Source of the DNA: Lineus longissimus
Taxonomy: Eukaryota > Nemertea > Pilidiophora > Heteronemertea > Lineidae
Assembly: GCF_910592395.1 (NCBI RefSeq)
Contig: NC_088308.1
Span: forward strand, 13,905,001-13,969,000
Direction of reading: 5' to 3'
DNA: 64,000 bases
The notes under the pieces are model-generated. The model searched no databases and was not told the DNA's origin. It saw nothing but the letters and a program-made list of their open reading frames with translations. Of this stretch, positions 48,001-58,699 are shown piece after piece (within the stretch, counting starts at the first letter, position 1; every line of letters begins with the position of its first letter). The translations under genes and the position numbers were made by a program.

Positions 48001-51000
48001 TTGTTGATATTAAATCAGGCCTAGAACAGTCGGCATCCTTCGCTGCTTGATTCATAACCTAAAGTATAAACAGAAAGTACACATAGTATTATCAAAATGG
48101 AATCAGCAATTTTAATAAAATATGCTGACTCCACGGAGTCCCAGATCTCCAGCTGCTTCTACACTAAATTGCTTTGTATCTGGACAAGAATGAAGCAACA
48201 TTACTGGCTGCAACTAACTAAATATTCTTGCATGAATGAATCCATGTTGTCTTTCACAGAAATTGACCTTTCAGGCAATGAGACGAAGGTGACAGATGAT
48301 TAAAAAGATGATTTAACTTCCAGAAGCTACTACTACTGTATATCTCGATTTATACACACTTGTCGCTATAATAATGAATGAGCTAAACTAAACTACAGGA
48401 AATGCACATTTTTGATGGCGGTAAATTGATTGTGTGACCTCTACATTTTACCAGACCCAACTACAAAACAACTAAAGGATATCAATGTTTGGGCAACGCT
48501 CAGAAGCGTTATTTTGGTTTTGATATATTTCTAATATGAATTCCCTGCATCAAAAGAAAGTTACCAATTGATGTGTCCATTGTAAACCAGGGCAAAACAA
48601 GATAAAGACCAAAATCGAAGTGAAAGCTATCACTAGTAGAAATGGTAGAATTACATGTATATTTAGCACAATTTTTTTCTGCAAGGCCTAAGCTATGTTG
48701 ATTTTAAAGCTTTTCCATTAGAAAATATCATGACTGATATAAATCCATTCTCATGTTTCTCAATACGACAAAAATGGATATAGCTCTTTTGCATTTTTGA
48801 ATACTTAAAAGCTATTCACGTCGGCCGGTACTTTCTGGGGAAAACTGGTTGATAATTGAATGATAGGACTTACTTTCCATGGTGCTAGATGAGATGGGCT
48901 TCCAGGGACTCCAAAAAAGTATTCGCTATTGACGTTGCATTCTTTCCTCTTCTCGACCAAGACTTGCATGGATGTCACCCACTCCTTCTTTAGAAGTAGT
49001 GGCACTCTTCGGTTGCGTTTTCCTGGAAGGTGAACCATGTCAAGGCTGAAAGAAAGGACGGTGATGAATGGGATTAGGCATCAATCATCACAGAAATTGT
49101 CTCATCACTGGCTAATCAAAACAAGCTTTAACTTCAAACTGTAATGCATAGTTTATACATGTACCTCATATTGGTAAAGTTTACCAGACTTATTATTGTA
49201 GATATTCTCATTCTAGTTCATATCAGTAAAGTTCACCAGACTTACTATCATCTTTCAGTTAAGGATGTGCATATTGTTTACAAGCCAATATCTCACGCAT
49301 AAAGCATTTTTCTCCGGCAATATAACTAACTGACTTACTTTTTCATCAATCGCTGCTCGAGTGGTGATAATGATGTCAACACATCCTGGTTTCTATGCTC
49401 GTTCCATTGCGGTCTCTCCGTGAAACAACATAAGGGCATTCTGGCAACTTCTCCCCCTCTTCTTTTGTTGAACAATGTCACTGTCGCAAATATTATCTCT
49501 GACAATCTTCTCCATGATGATTCTGAGGCTGCCTTTGTAAGATGCGTTGTGTGAATGGGCAGAGAAGTATCTAAACACTCCTGTAGTTTCTGAAGGTCAT
49601 CCGTCATTGGTATGAGGTCAAGGCAGTTGTATTTCTTCTCTTTTAAACTGGCAAGAGCGTTGGACGATATAAGATCTACCCATTCAGAGTTGAAGAGATC
49701 AAGGAAGGTCTGGGCATCAGCTAACATTGTATCATCCATTACTCTCAAAGCTTTCCCACGTTTTATCAGGGCACACTTTTTCAACGAATAACCCAAATGA
49801 AGGCCTGCTGAGGGATTACTCAACATAACAACACCAGCCATTGTTGTGGTTTCGCCTACGCAGCTGAGTTCCCTCGTTGTTTTGATGACAGCATCAAATC
49901 GAGTGCCACAGATTACATCTGTGAGGGAAACGTTCTTTTCTATTTTCTGGAACTCAATCAGAAACCTTCCAAGTCTGCGCATTTTCTCTGCTACATTGTC
50001 ATGCTTTTTATGACCGACCTTTGCCAGAAGAAGCGATCCAAACTTTAAAATCAGGCTGTCCTTTTCTACAACTGTCTTCACATGATCATGCCGCATTTTG
50101 TTTATGACTGTATCAATGAGATCCTCATAATCCTCAGTGAAAGACTTATCGGCATTTGCAGCTCCTTCAAGGAATACCCGACACTGCACCTTAATTGATG
50201 GTCCCTTATGATTAGCACCAGAACGAACATCATCACCTTCATCGTCGCTGTTTTCTTCTTCGTCGCCATCTTCCTTCCCTACGCGAGAGTTGAAGGGACA
50301 TTTGTTTGTGTGCCTCCAGACCTCATCTTCATGAATAAAAACGAGGCAGTGAAGGCAAGGGAGATATTCTTCAGCATATCTTTCAACAGTAGGGCGCCTG
50401 GCAACGATTAGTTCCCCTGTCCCTAGCTGGAGAACTTTGATGTTGTGATTAAAATTCCCCATGTGTCAACGTCTTTCAAACTCTCTTAACTTCTCATTCT
50501 TATCTTTTATGGATAGTATACGAGCAACCTTCACTTCGTTTGTATGAGCGCTTTCGAGGTGTCGGTTTATTTTGCTGTAATTCTTGCCACAGTAAACGCA
50601 TATCTGTCGTTTGTCATATGTCCGTGAACCATCCTCTTTGCTTTTGTAGATCGGTACTCTCACTGGTAAAAAGGAAAGAAGAAAAAAATATCAAATGTTT
50701 TTTATGACTATTGGTTCGACTGATTATTTGCAATTCATGAGTTTTTTCATGTAGAGGATCCCGCAGTATTCAGACGCTTATCGCTAATAAGGACAGAAAA
50801 ATTAGATTATCATAAGGCCTATTGTTCAGGGGTAATATTCTAAAAGAAGACTGTGTTATGTTCGAAGAGTTAAAGGTTGACCGGTAAAATAACTGAGGTG
50901 GGATATTATTATACAAACCTAACGGATATTTTGAGGGCTTAGAACTCTGGCCCTTCTTTTTATGTTGTCCTTTGTCAGAAGATGTTTTCGAAGGCACTGT

Positions 51001-52303
51001 ATCTCCATCCTGAAATAATTGCACAATAAATGACTTAGAAAAAACACCAAAGTCTGCTGTTTAGTCAGAAAGCTGAAGCCTGTACGCCTGGTAAAGGTGT
51101 TGGTAATGCAAAACTACATATACATGTAATACCAATACACTTCTACAAGCCCAAGCTTGCAGGGAAATTCCCTTTAGCTCAGTCGGTAGAGTGCTTGTCG
51201 TGTAAACCTTAGGGTTGTAGGTTCGAATCCCGTTCGCTCAGCCGGGAACAGTGCTTTATGGGATAGTTATAGGTGCAGAGTGGGGATCTTTCGTGTGATA
51301 CTGAACCTGCATCTATATGATACTAAATGGGCATCTTTCGTGTGATGCTAAAGTTGTATCTTCTGAGGCATCCATCCCTTCTGTCTGAACATTGAGTTGT
51401 GAGGACACAACTTTCTTGAACAGGGGGAGCATGTAATACCGATGCACTACTACAAGCCCAAGCTTGCAAGAAAATTCCCTTTAGCTCAGTCGGTAGAGTG
51501 CTTGTAGTGTCAACCTTAGGGTTGTGGGTTCGAATCCCGTTCAGACCTAGGTGGGGCTCAGCCAGGATCAGTGGCTTAAGGGATAGTTATAGATACTAAG
51601 TGGGCATCTTTCATGTGATGCTGAAGTTGTACCTTCTGGGGCATTCATCCCCACTGAACATTGAGTTGTGAGGACACAACTTTCTTGAACAGGGCCAGGG
51701 GGAGCATGTAATGCCGACACAATACTACAAGCCCAAGCTTGTAGGAAAATTCCCTTTAGCTCAGTCGGTAGAGTGCTTGTCGTATCAACCTTAGGGTCGT
51801 GGGTAGAAGGGCACCACAATAAAGCCAAAATATTAACGCCTGTTATTTTCACATTTCGAATTCTTAAAGGGCGAGTGAAAATAAAGGTCTTGACCGTATA
51901 CTAACAGACAAAATTACTGTAACCCAGTTTAATTTCGCGGCAGGTTTTTTTTCACGGATTTGCTAATTTTCAGTCTAAAATGTTTATTTTGCACATTTTA
52001 ATTTTGCGGATTTCTAACCAGGCAAATGCCTCATAATAGGAATAGAATATATTTGGTGCATATTATTTTCGCGGATGGAAGCATACCGCAAAAATAGCAA
52101 AATTAAAGTGTCAGCGAAATTTTCCTGGTTTACAGTATAGCTTACCACATTGGTCGACTTCTCAGTATCGTGTTCCATGTTGTTCAGTTCTTCATTGGAG
52201 TACAATGCAGTACAACTTTCTTCCTTATGTTGTATGAAGTCACCCAGTTCATAGAACACGGTGTTGCACTTTCCACAACGTAACACATCCTTTTCTTGCA
52301 TCT
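44609..52303 (-). CDS. Ten-exon zinc-finger / tyrosine recombinase-like gene
   Basis: Exons in order of translation: 52303-52146 (ATG 52301), 51009-50919, 50662-49339, 49045-48874, 48058-47966, 47248-47053, 46668-46540, 46107-46012, 45554-45501, 45099-44609. All borders are GT-AG, phases agree throughout, and the CDS totals 934 codons including the final stop and one internal TGA (50466-50468). Domains: N-terminal CGKC...H zinc motif, a second finger ICVYCGKNYSKINRHLESAH, CLHC...H, then the recombinase core: Arg I in NKRRGGEVARM, Arg II in TTRLRKYTATVTQ, LSNHLGHTV and nucleophile Tyr in VHKDWYRLHE. It ends with acidic/basic linkers and a SANT-like region (VVRWTGDELAAVEKGF). The fold breaks and rejoins DNA via a 3'-phosphotyrosine. 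The family is related in style to Crypton-derived genes. It may be an element gene or a domesticated host gene. A further upstream exon is likely at 58542-58692. Confidence 0.82.
45501..46668 (-). CDS. Three symmetric phase-1 linker exons
   Basis: 46540-46668 (129 bp), 46012-46107 (96 bp) and 45501-45554 (54 bp) each start and end in phase 1, so any one can be skipped or duplicated without changing frame. The last two start alike: GDENINVETEA and GIDNVNSEMEA, after nearly the same acceptor (ttgatctt.cag). They look like an exon duplication. The first reads EIDLPVDEVNVTDDEEDV. They encode a charged, probably flexible linker between the recombinase core and the C-terminal domain. Confidence 0.7.
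45634..45730 (+). repeat. Short copy of the AGGTCA-bearing repeat in an intron
   Basis: cgacctttgtgaccttgaaa and aggtca with 'aaaacctgtatgatat' match the units at 19056-19740. It lies between the second and third symmetric exons. Confidence 0.7.
47053..48058 (-). CDS. Recombinase catalytic exons (Arg II; His and Tyr)
   Basis: 47966-48058 (93 bp, phase 0-0) encodes VMNQAAKDADCSRPDLISTT then RLRKYTATVTQ, the second catalytic Arg box, with Thr rather than His three residues before it. 47053-47248 (phase 0 to 1) encodes IMGLKPGEIEWLSNHLGHTV and NVHKDWYRLHESTIEMAKVS, then ENGQAGKFKGKSIDEI. LGH is box H and DWY carries the nucleophile. Splitting the core over separate exons is unlike bacterial or phage integrases. 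Confidence 0.82.
48249..48303 (+). pseudogene. Inverted fragment of the first linker exon
   Basis: tttcacagaaattgacctt with 'caggcaatgagacgaaggtg' and acagatgat matches the acceptor and start of the exon at 46668 (tttacagaaattgacctt...gttacagatgat), but on the opposite strand. It reads EIDLSGNETKVTDD and then a stop. It sits in the intron between 48058 and 48874. Confidence 0.7.
49339..50662 (-). CDS. Large exon: zinc finger, core-binding region and Arg I box, with in-frame TGA
   Basis: It starts after acceptor 'cctttttaccag' in phase 1 and ends at a GTAAGT donor in phase 2. It encodes VRVPIYKSKEDGSRTYDKRQ, a CxxC...H...H finger, KVARILSIKDKNEKLREFER, then a single TGA (50466-50468) and HMGNFNHNIKVLQLGTGELI in the same frame. 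The related proteins I recall read straight through here (…YIRNRGNF.HN…). A CLHC...H motif and an acidic stretch follow, then a helical region like the core-binding part of tyrosine recombinases, and finally SEIIFATVTLFNKRRGGEVA with the first catalytic Arg. Translation could also start at the Met just after the TGA. Confidence 0.8.
51120..51810 (+). repeat. Tandem tRNA-derived SINE copies, three
   Basis: Each copy has an A box TAGCTCAGTCGGTAGAG (51175, 51482 and 51757). The first two have a B box GGTTCGAATCC (51220-51230 and 51527-51537); the third is cut in the B box. A tRNA-unrelated part follows, with 'catctttcgtgtgatgctga' and 'gaggacacaactttcttgaa'. Spacing is 307 and 275 bp. The tRNA part does not fold into a good anticodon arm, so these are not working tRNA genes. 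They lie in an intron of the recombinase gene, opposite its direction. Confidence 0.85.
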
Positions 52304-54800
52304 CTGAAATTATATTCAAAATGTTGTTACACGAGTATTCATTTCTTTGTTCATAGAGTAAAAAAGTGTCTATCGGCCGCTTCCTACAACAGCGTGTCCC
52401 AGAAAGATTGTTCTTGCCTCTCCTTGAAATTTCCCAAGAATACATAGGCCGGCATGCAGCCATGCTTGACAATGTTCAATAACGAAAAATGTTCAATATT
52501 TGATATCAATTTTGACGATTTTTCTATTCAAACTGGTTTTCTTTAGTCTCTCATGCACCTTCAGTAATCTGAGTCGTAACTTCTTCATAAAAGCATCTGA
52601 TATTTTGCTTTGTTAAAAAACGACTCCGATTTCACTTATTTTGAAACAATTTCAGAGAAGAGTTCACTTATAATTTTGAAACAATTTCAGAGAGGTAAAA
52701 AGACCGAGAATTTGAAAGTGTGTGCCCTTCCATCATAGAAGATACCAAAAGGAAAAAAAATATGAAAAGTGTAAAAAATCTCAAATAATTATTTTATTTT
52801 TTTCCAGAAAAAAGCAGAGATTTTCAAAATAAAAATTCTTAGAATGTCTAAGAATTGACCGCATTAACTCGTGATATTTGACCAAATTATCATATAAGTA
52901 TCAAAGGTTTTTATTTTTAAAATTTCTGCAATAAAAAAGCCGACTTTAGGCCTTTTTTCAAATTTGCATATTACATAATGACCCGATAGACACAGATAGA
53001 CCCAAATATATATCAGATATATGCCCAAATAAATATATCATATATTGCAGAAAATCACACAAAATTATCTCGGTTTATTGCCGAGAGCAAGGAGAAACTT
53101 TCCAGGTCACCCAGTGTATTGGACATATGCGAAAGGGAAGTGGGGACGTGCAAAAGATGAATGATCCCATTAAAGTTTTGATGTTATTATTCACAATGTG
53201 ATCTTATTTCTGTTCCTGAAAAGTTGTTTTCAGTGTATTTTCTCCTTGAAATCGATCACTTCAGGTACTATTACTGTGCATACCTAGCTAAATTAGTGTC
53301 TAGTTTCGTCTCTGATGACATTTATTTCGTAAAAATCGCTGTTTTTTTCTAAAAAGGTGTTTTTGTGGTCATTTTGGCTGTTTATTTCGAGGGTGCGGTA
53401 GGAGGTCATCGTTCACTCGATAACTCTTTTTAAAATGAAATAAAAGCGTTTTAAGATACATGATATGAATTGATATTAATATTCGTTAAGTGGGATTGTC
53501 GGTGGACGTTCATTGTTGAACAGTTGTGCTGGAATTACGAAAATATATCGATATCGTTGAGAGTTCATTCATTAGGGGCCTGCTCTCAATTTTCCTTACA
53601 ACGCCTCTAGCACTGGGCAATTGCCACCATCTTGAAAAGCAGTGCCGCGGATGGCTATCGCATCGCCACTACGCATGAGAACACGATGGCTGCCCTGCGC
53701 TGCATTGATAGTTCGTAATAAATTCACATAAAAACACACCAGAAGATCTCCGATTTTATTTACAAAGATCATATTTTGTTATTTATTGATAAAACTAGCC
53801 ATTTCACCACAGCAGGTTACACATATTAGGCCTGAATAAGACTTTAGAATTTGAAGTGGTGGTGACGATGCCGATATCCAAGATGGCGGAATTATACCAG
53901 TGGTCAAATCTCATCTATTTTGGGTAATTGCATCATTATTTCTTTTTGTGATTGGTGATTTGTAAAATTGAGAATGATTGAAAAATCAGTATTTTTTCAC
54001 CCAAAGGCATGAGGGAACATTTGATAAGTTTATTGTGATTTAATTGGTAATTTGGTCGACATTTTGACAATTATATTTAGCAATATTTCGATAAATGCGG
54101 ACCTGCTTCTTCCTCTTTTCGTAGTGTTTCGATAACTCAGGTCAGTTTCACGGCAAAAATAAGTGGTAGTTTTGAATTTCGAATGTGCATTTATTGATGT
54201 AACGATAAAGTACATTTCGGAGAATAATTAGTGAAAGTTTCAGTAGGTGTCGATTTTTGTAAAGTAGTGTATAGGCGATGGATTGGCTCAGCCATGTGCT
54301 CGTCGTGTCAGCGGGGCGCAAGCCGTCATGGGGGATGTACACTACAATGCACGTGATTGATGGTTGAACATTCACTCTCCTCTCGTTGACACTGACAGTG
54401 TATTATTGAAATATTTGATTGTGATGATGGTGTATTGTACTAGGCCTTGCATGCTCCCAACGTGTGGCATATTTCTTATTGATACTACCAGTATCAATTA
54501 CAAAAAAATAGATTGTGAGTAACAATAGGCCTACAATCAATGCTACATGTCATGAGGGTGGGAACGGGGAAGGGGGGGGGTAACTGTCTCGACGTCCCGT
54601 TAGGAAAAAAGGCTTATCCCGTTTCCCAATACGCAATTTTAGCCGAATCGTGACGCAAAACACGGCTTGTCTCGAATCCCGCTAAAATAAGGGTGTCTAT
54701 CCCGAATCCCGACAGTTATTTTCGGCCCATCCCAGTGTCCCGAAAATACCCGTTCTCCCCCTCATACATAGTAGACCATATTGTCACATTGATGTTTTCT
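52304..54800. other. No gene recognised
   Basis: Upstream intron or intergenic DNA, AT-rich. One stretch at 54590-54780 repeats 'atcccg' words. Nothing coding supported. Confidence 0.35.
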
Positions 54801-54810
54801 TTCATTACAG

Positions 54811-55579
54811 TTAGACTTCGAGATCTACATTTTCGACAAAGGCCTGGTGTAACATTATTACGTACTTGATGAAGGTAATATTAATTTCTTCAAATTTGAA
54901 GCATGACGTTAATGGAGTACCAGCACAACTTCATTGACTGCTACGTGGCGCTGGTGGAAACTAAGGTATTGCATCGCTCATATCACTTGAAAAAAACATT
55001 TACCCTAGTTACGACCAAAGCTGCTTAGCAGAGGGCGATACCTCATCAGGAGCGCCACAATCATATCATTGGTGTGAAAGCATTTGTATGAAGTTTTTCA
55101 GTTCTCAATGTGTTCGAAACCTTAATTGTGAATTTGTGCACTTCGAATTCAAATTTACGTCACTACGTTAGTTTGACATCCATTGATGTCACGGTAATTT
55201 CACTGTTATGCTGTGCTGCTTTCAGGTTTAATGACACGAATGAGTACAAGTACATTACATTTTTCGACGAAGGCCTTCTGTAATTTCATACGCTTCTTAC
55301 GGTTAGTATTGATTCATAATTTCTAGTAAAAAAGTTAATTTTGAAAGTGAAAAATATGTTACAATACAATAGACCTGCAAATACCATATACGCAAGTTTT
55401 GAACAAATATCACACATATTCCCCAGTTGACTTGTGATGATATTGATAATGGTGGTGGTGGTGTTATCATGTACATGGCTTCTAACGTAGTAAGTGTTTT
55501 CTTTTCAGCAACATTCAATAGATTTATTTACTGTATTATCATTTCGACCAAGGCGAATTCGACACTTCAATTACACAAG
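54811..55579 (+). other. Three exon-like units with shared core
   Basis: 54811-54874, 55226-55301 and 55509-55579 each follow a clear acceptor (ttcattacag, ctgctttcag, cttttcag) and precede a GTAATA or GTTAGT donor. They are 64, 76 and 71 bp. The first two share 'tttcgac.aaggcct' and 'tgtaa', and the third has 'tttcgaccaaggc'. None has a consistent open frame. They may be exons of a non-coding transcript made by exon duplication, or splice-like chance. Similar acceptors with 'acaatcaaacttagtc' follow at about 55629 and 55800. Confidence 0.35.
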
Positions 55580-55604
55580 GTTAGTAACTTTTGTTCACAA
55601 AATC

Positions 55605-56640
55605 CAAATGGAGGCAAATACAGAACAATCAAACTTAGTCATTCCAGTCAGTTACTGAAGCACAGTGAAAACTGTCGGGAGCAGTGCAACTGATGGCATG
55701 TCAAACTTCCAGTGACTGTCCCTGTCCATATATTTCAAGACAGTACAAATCTTGTAATCATTTTGTTTATGCAATGTACGTTATTATGTATCATTTCAGC
55801 ACAATCAAACTTAGTCATTCCAGTCAGTTACTGAAGCACAGCGAAAACTGTCTGAATTAGTGCTGCTGATGGCATGTAATTACTCTACTACCACTACCAG
55901 TGACAGTCAATGTCCATATATTTTCAAGTGTGCGAAATTAGTACTCGTCTACTTCTTAGTGTTATTTGAATGCAATGTATGTTATAAAAATATTTTTTCA
56001 ACACTATATCAACATTCTCATTCCTGTCAGTTTCTGAAAATCAGCTAAAGCAATCGCTACCAATGCAGCTGATAACAGCAATTCTTTTTGTTCCCAATGC
56101 CCATCCATGACAATATATTTCACGCATGTGACAATCATGGTATCATCCTGTTTTTTGTGTTCTATTCATGCAATAAATAAATTCAGTATTTTCAAATCAT
56201 TGGTGCTACAAAACTATTCTCATTATAGATTATTCATATTTTATAAAATGCTGTCATGTCAAATTTTGTGTCCTATAAATCATTATGAAGTCGGCATTTT
56301 ATGCAATGTATGTTATAAAAATATTTTTTCAACACTATATCAACATTCTCATTCCTGTCAGTTTCTGAAAATCAGCTAAAGCAATCGCTACCAATGCAGC
56401 TGATAACAGCAATTCTTTTTGTTCCCAATGCCCATCCATGACAATATATTTCACGCATGTGACAATCATGGTATCATCCTGTTTTTTGTGTTCTATTCAT
56501 GCAATAAATAAATTCAGTATTTTCAAATCATTGGTGCTACAAAACTATTCTCATTATAGATTATTCATATTTTATAAAATGCTGTCATGTCAAATTTTGT
56601 GTCCTATAAATCATTATGAAGTCGGCATTTTATATACAAC
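55605..56640 (+). repeat. Diverged tandem units with an exact 331-bp duplication
   Basis: 'cattc(c/t).gtcagtt.ctgaa' recurs near 55643, 55818, 56015 and 56346. The last two belong to a 331-bp segment present twice head to tail (about 55971-56301 and 56302-56632) with no difference I could find. The earlier units are more diverged, so the array grew over time. Confidence 0.85.
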
Positions 56641-56692
56641 TTTTGTACTCCTAAATAAACATACAAATCTTGTTTTATGTAAACTTTGTACA

Positions 56693-56882
56693 TGTGACCC
56701 GTCACAGCAAAACCAGGCGCATGTCGCTCTGAGCTTGGCAGGTTGAGACGGACTGTTTGTTCATTTATCTATTGTCTGCCTTTTGTAAAATATGAGCACA
56801 TCAATTTCTTCCATTATCTCCTGGTGTCATTTAGGCTCATCTTCTGTGCGACATGTACCTGGTTTTGCTGTGACGGGTCACA
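56693..56882. mobile_element. 190-bp MITE, ends TGTGACCCGTCACAGC
   Basis: The left end tgtgacccgtcacagcaaaa and the reverse complement of the right end match for about 36 bp with two differences. The interior is non-coding. I recall this end sequence as common in marine deuterostome genomes, which is memory rather than a search. Confidence 0.85.
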
Positions 56883-56889
56883 TATTCTA

Positions 56890-57545
56890 TAGATATACAA
56901 CACTCTAATGTCACAATGCCTCTCTCACTCGCTTTTATAGAGCAAGATGTATGAATAAACATGACACACCAACTATGTACAAAATTGGTAACAAACTGCA
57001 CCATTTGTCAGTACACCACATGAAATACAGAGATATGTCTTAATTCTAATCTTTCATTAGCGACACCATTTCTTACCCGAGTGCCTCCTTCATTCATACA
57101 TCTTGTACTTTAACTCGAGATACCCATCTTTGAATATTTTTAGTATACCAAGTACTACAATGTCAATGTATTAAAGTCATGTTCTTGTAGTGTTATTGGC
57201 TTTCTATTATCTTGTCAAAATACCACTTGGTTCTCGCAAAATCTCAATAAAAACAAATGCTATTGCATGTATTGCATATTCTAACAGCTATCCACTGTAT
57301 CGATTTATCCATCATCTGTACTATTTGTCACAAAAATGTTATATTATGTAAATCATATTTCATTACATAATGCACACTGCCAAGTACTGCTGAACCATTT
57401 ATATGTCATTTAAATAAATAATTTTCAACTTTTTAAAACCGTCTTATAGTACTGTTCTTGTCACTTAGCTGAACCTATTGCTCTATAGCATGAAATTTCC
57501 AGAAATGCCCCAGGGACTGAAAAGTGCTGTTTTAACAGAGAGGTG
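56890..57545. other. No gene recognised
   Basis: AT-rich DNA with several AATAAA words and no frame of note. Confidence 0.4.
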
Positions 57546-57547
57546 TC

Positions 57548-58150
57548 CTAAACTGAGAAGTCGAGTTGAATGGAAACAACCAATTTGGAACCAAAAACTA
57601 CTGTCCTTATTAAAGAGGTTGTCCTCAATAGGAAGGTGTCCACAAAAAGTAGGTCCACTGTATATGAAAGTACAAACCCTGGTACATGTAGTGACATCAT
57701 CTACTCCTCGATGTGGACACCTGCAAATGCAGCGACAATGTCACATCAGTTATTTAATTCATCGTCCTTTGTGCAGATGGCACCACCCATCAAGCATGTT
57801 GGTGACGAATAGTGTCGCAGCATTTCGTCACCGAGCTTACACGAAAATGCACTGTCATTCATTCAGCCATAAGTGTAAGACTGTAGGGTTGTTTCCAACC
57901 AAAACATGTTCGAAATGTGTCAAGCATTCGGAACACCCAAAGACTGATTAGAGAAGTCAAAATTGAATGGAAACAACCAATTTGGGACCAAAACTAGTGT
58001 CCTTATTGGAAAGGTTGTCTTTAATAGAGAGGTGTCTACTAACGGAGGTTCCACTGTATATAATGTAGGAACCCTGGTTGTGACATTGTCCACTCCTCCA
58101 GCTGCACACCACCAAATCCACAACAATGTCACACCAGTTATTTAGTTCAT
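57548..58150 (+). repeat. Two diverged ~200-bp direct copies
   Basis: 57548-57770 and 57950-58150 share 'tgaatggaaacaaccaattt', 'gtccttatt.aa.aggttgtc', 'tccactgtatat' and 'caatgtcaca.cagttattta'. They are about 400 bp apart. Confidence 0.75.
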
Positions 58151-58541
58151 CATGCTTATGGTCATTGTACTTTCATCTTATGTAAAATGTAACTTTTTAC
58201 ACGGTTTCAATAAACGATTTGTAATTTGTAAATTATAAATTTCACTAATAATTTGACGCCGCCAATTCCACTGGTCTTCGAAATACGTAAGCTACACTGT
58301 TGACGACTATGACACTCCTCACAAACCACATTGTGAATCAGACGCCGATAGGCTTGTATTATATTGTGATCGCACTCCGTATTCTCGCTGAAAAGTAAGT
58401 TTTTTTAATGAACATAAGTCCTGATAGTGATACTGATTCGACCGTTTGCAAATTCAGCCCATAGTATTTATAGGATGACAAATTTGTATTACCGATGGTC
58501 ACTTATCAAATGTAATCCGCATGGAAGTAAAATAGTCGTAC

Positions 58542-58692
58542 CTTTCGCGTGAAATTTGGATTCGCCAGTTGCCTTGACAGTTTCATTAGTTACAATAGGG
58601 GTATCATTGAAAATGTCATTACTCCAACTATCATCTTCTCCATCGTTCATCTGCTCGGCTTGAAAGTCCAGTACTTGAATAGCATGATTATC
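58542..58692 (-). CDS. Probable upstream exon of the recombinase gene
   Basis: Read on the minus strand, an acceptor (cctttcactttcag) and a GTACGA donor enclose 151 open bases: DNHAIQVLDFQAEQMNDGED, then DSWSNDIFNDTPIV and ESKFHAK. It ends in phase 1. The exon at 52303 begins with AG before its ATG, which completes a codon only if the previous exon ends in phase 1, so the two join in frame across a 6.2-kb intron. An acidic 'IQVLD'-type leader followed by the CGKC finger is what I recall in related proteins. The first coding exon, upstream of 58692, was not found. Confidence 0.5.
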
Positions 58693-58699
58693 CTGAAAG

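Noticed and set aside
51175-51250. Functional tRNA gene
   Set aside because: A and B boxes are good, but the anticodon stem does not pair well and the unit is repeated with a SINE-like body.
44609-52303. Bacterial or phage integrase from contamination
   Set aside because: Ten GT-AG introns with agreeing phases, SINEs in introns and eukaryotic zinc fingers rule this out.
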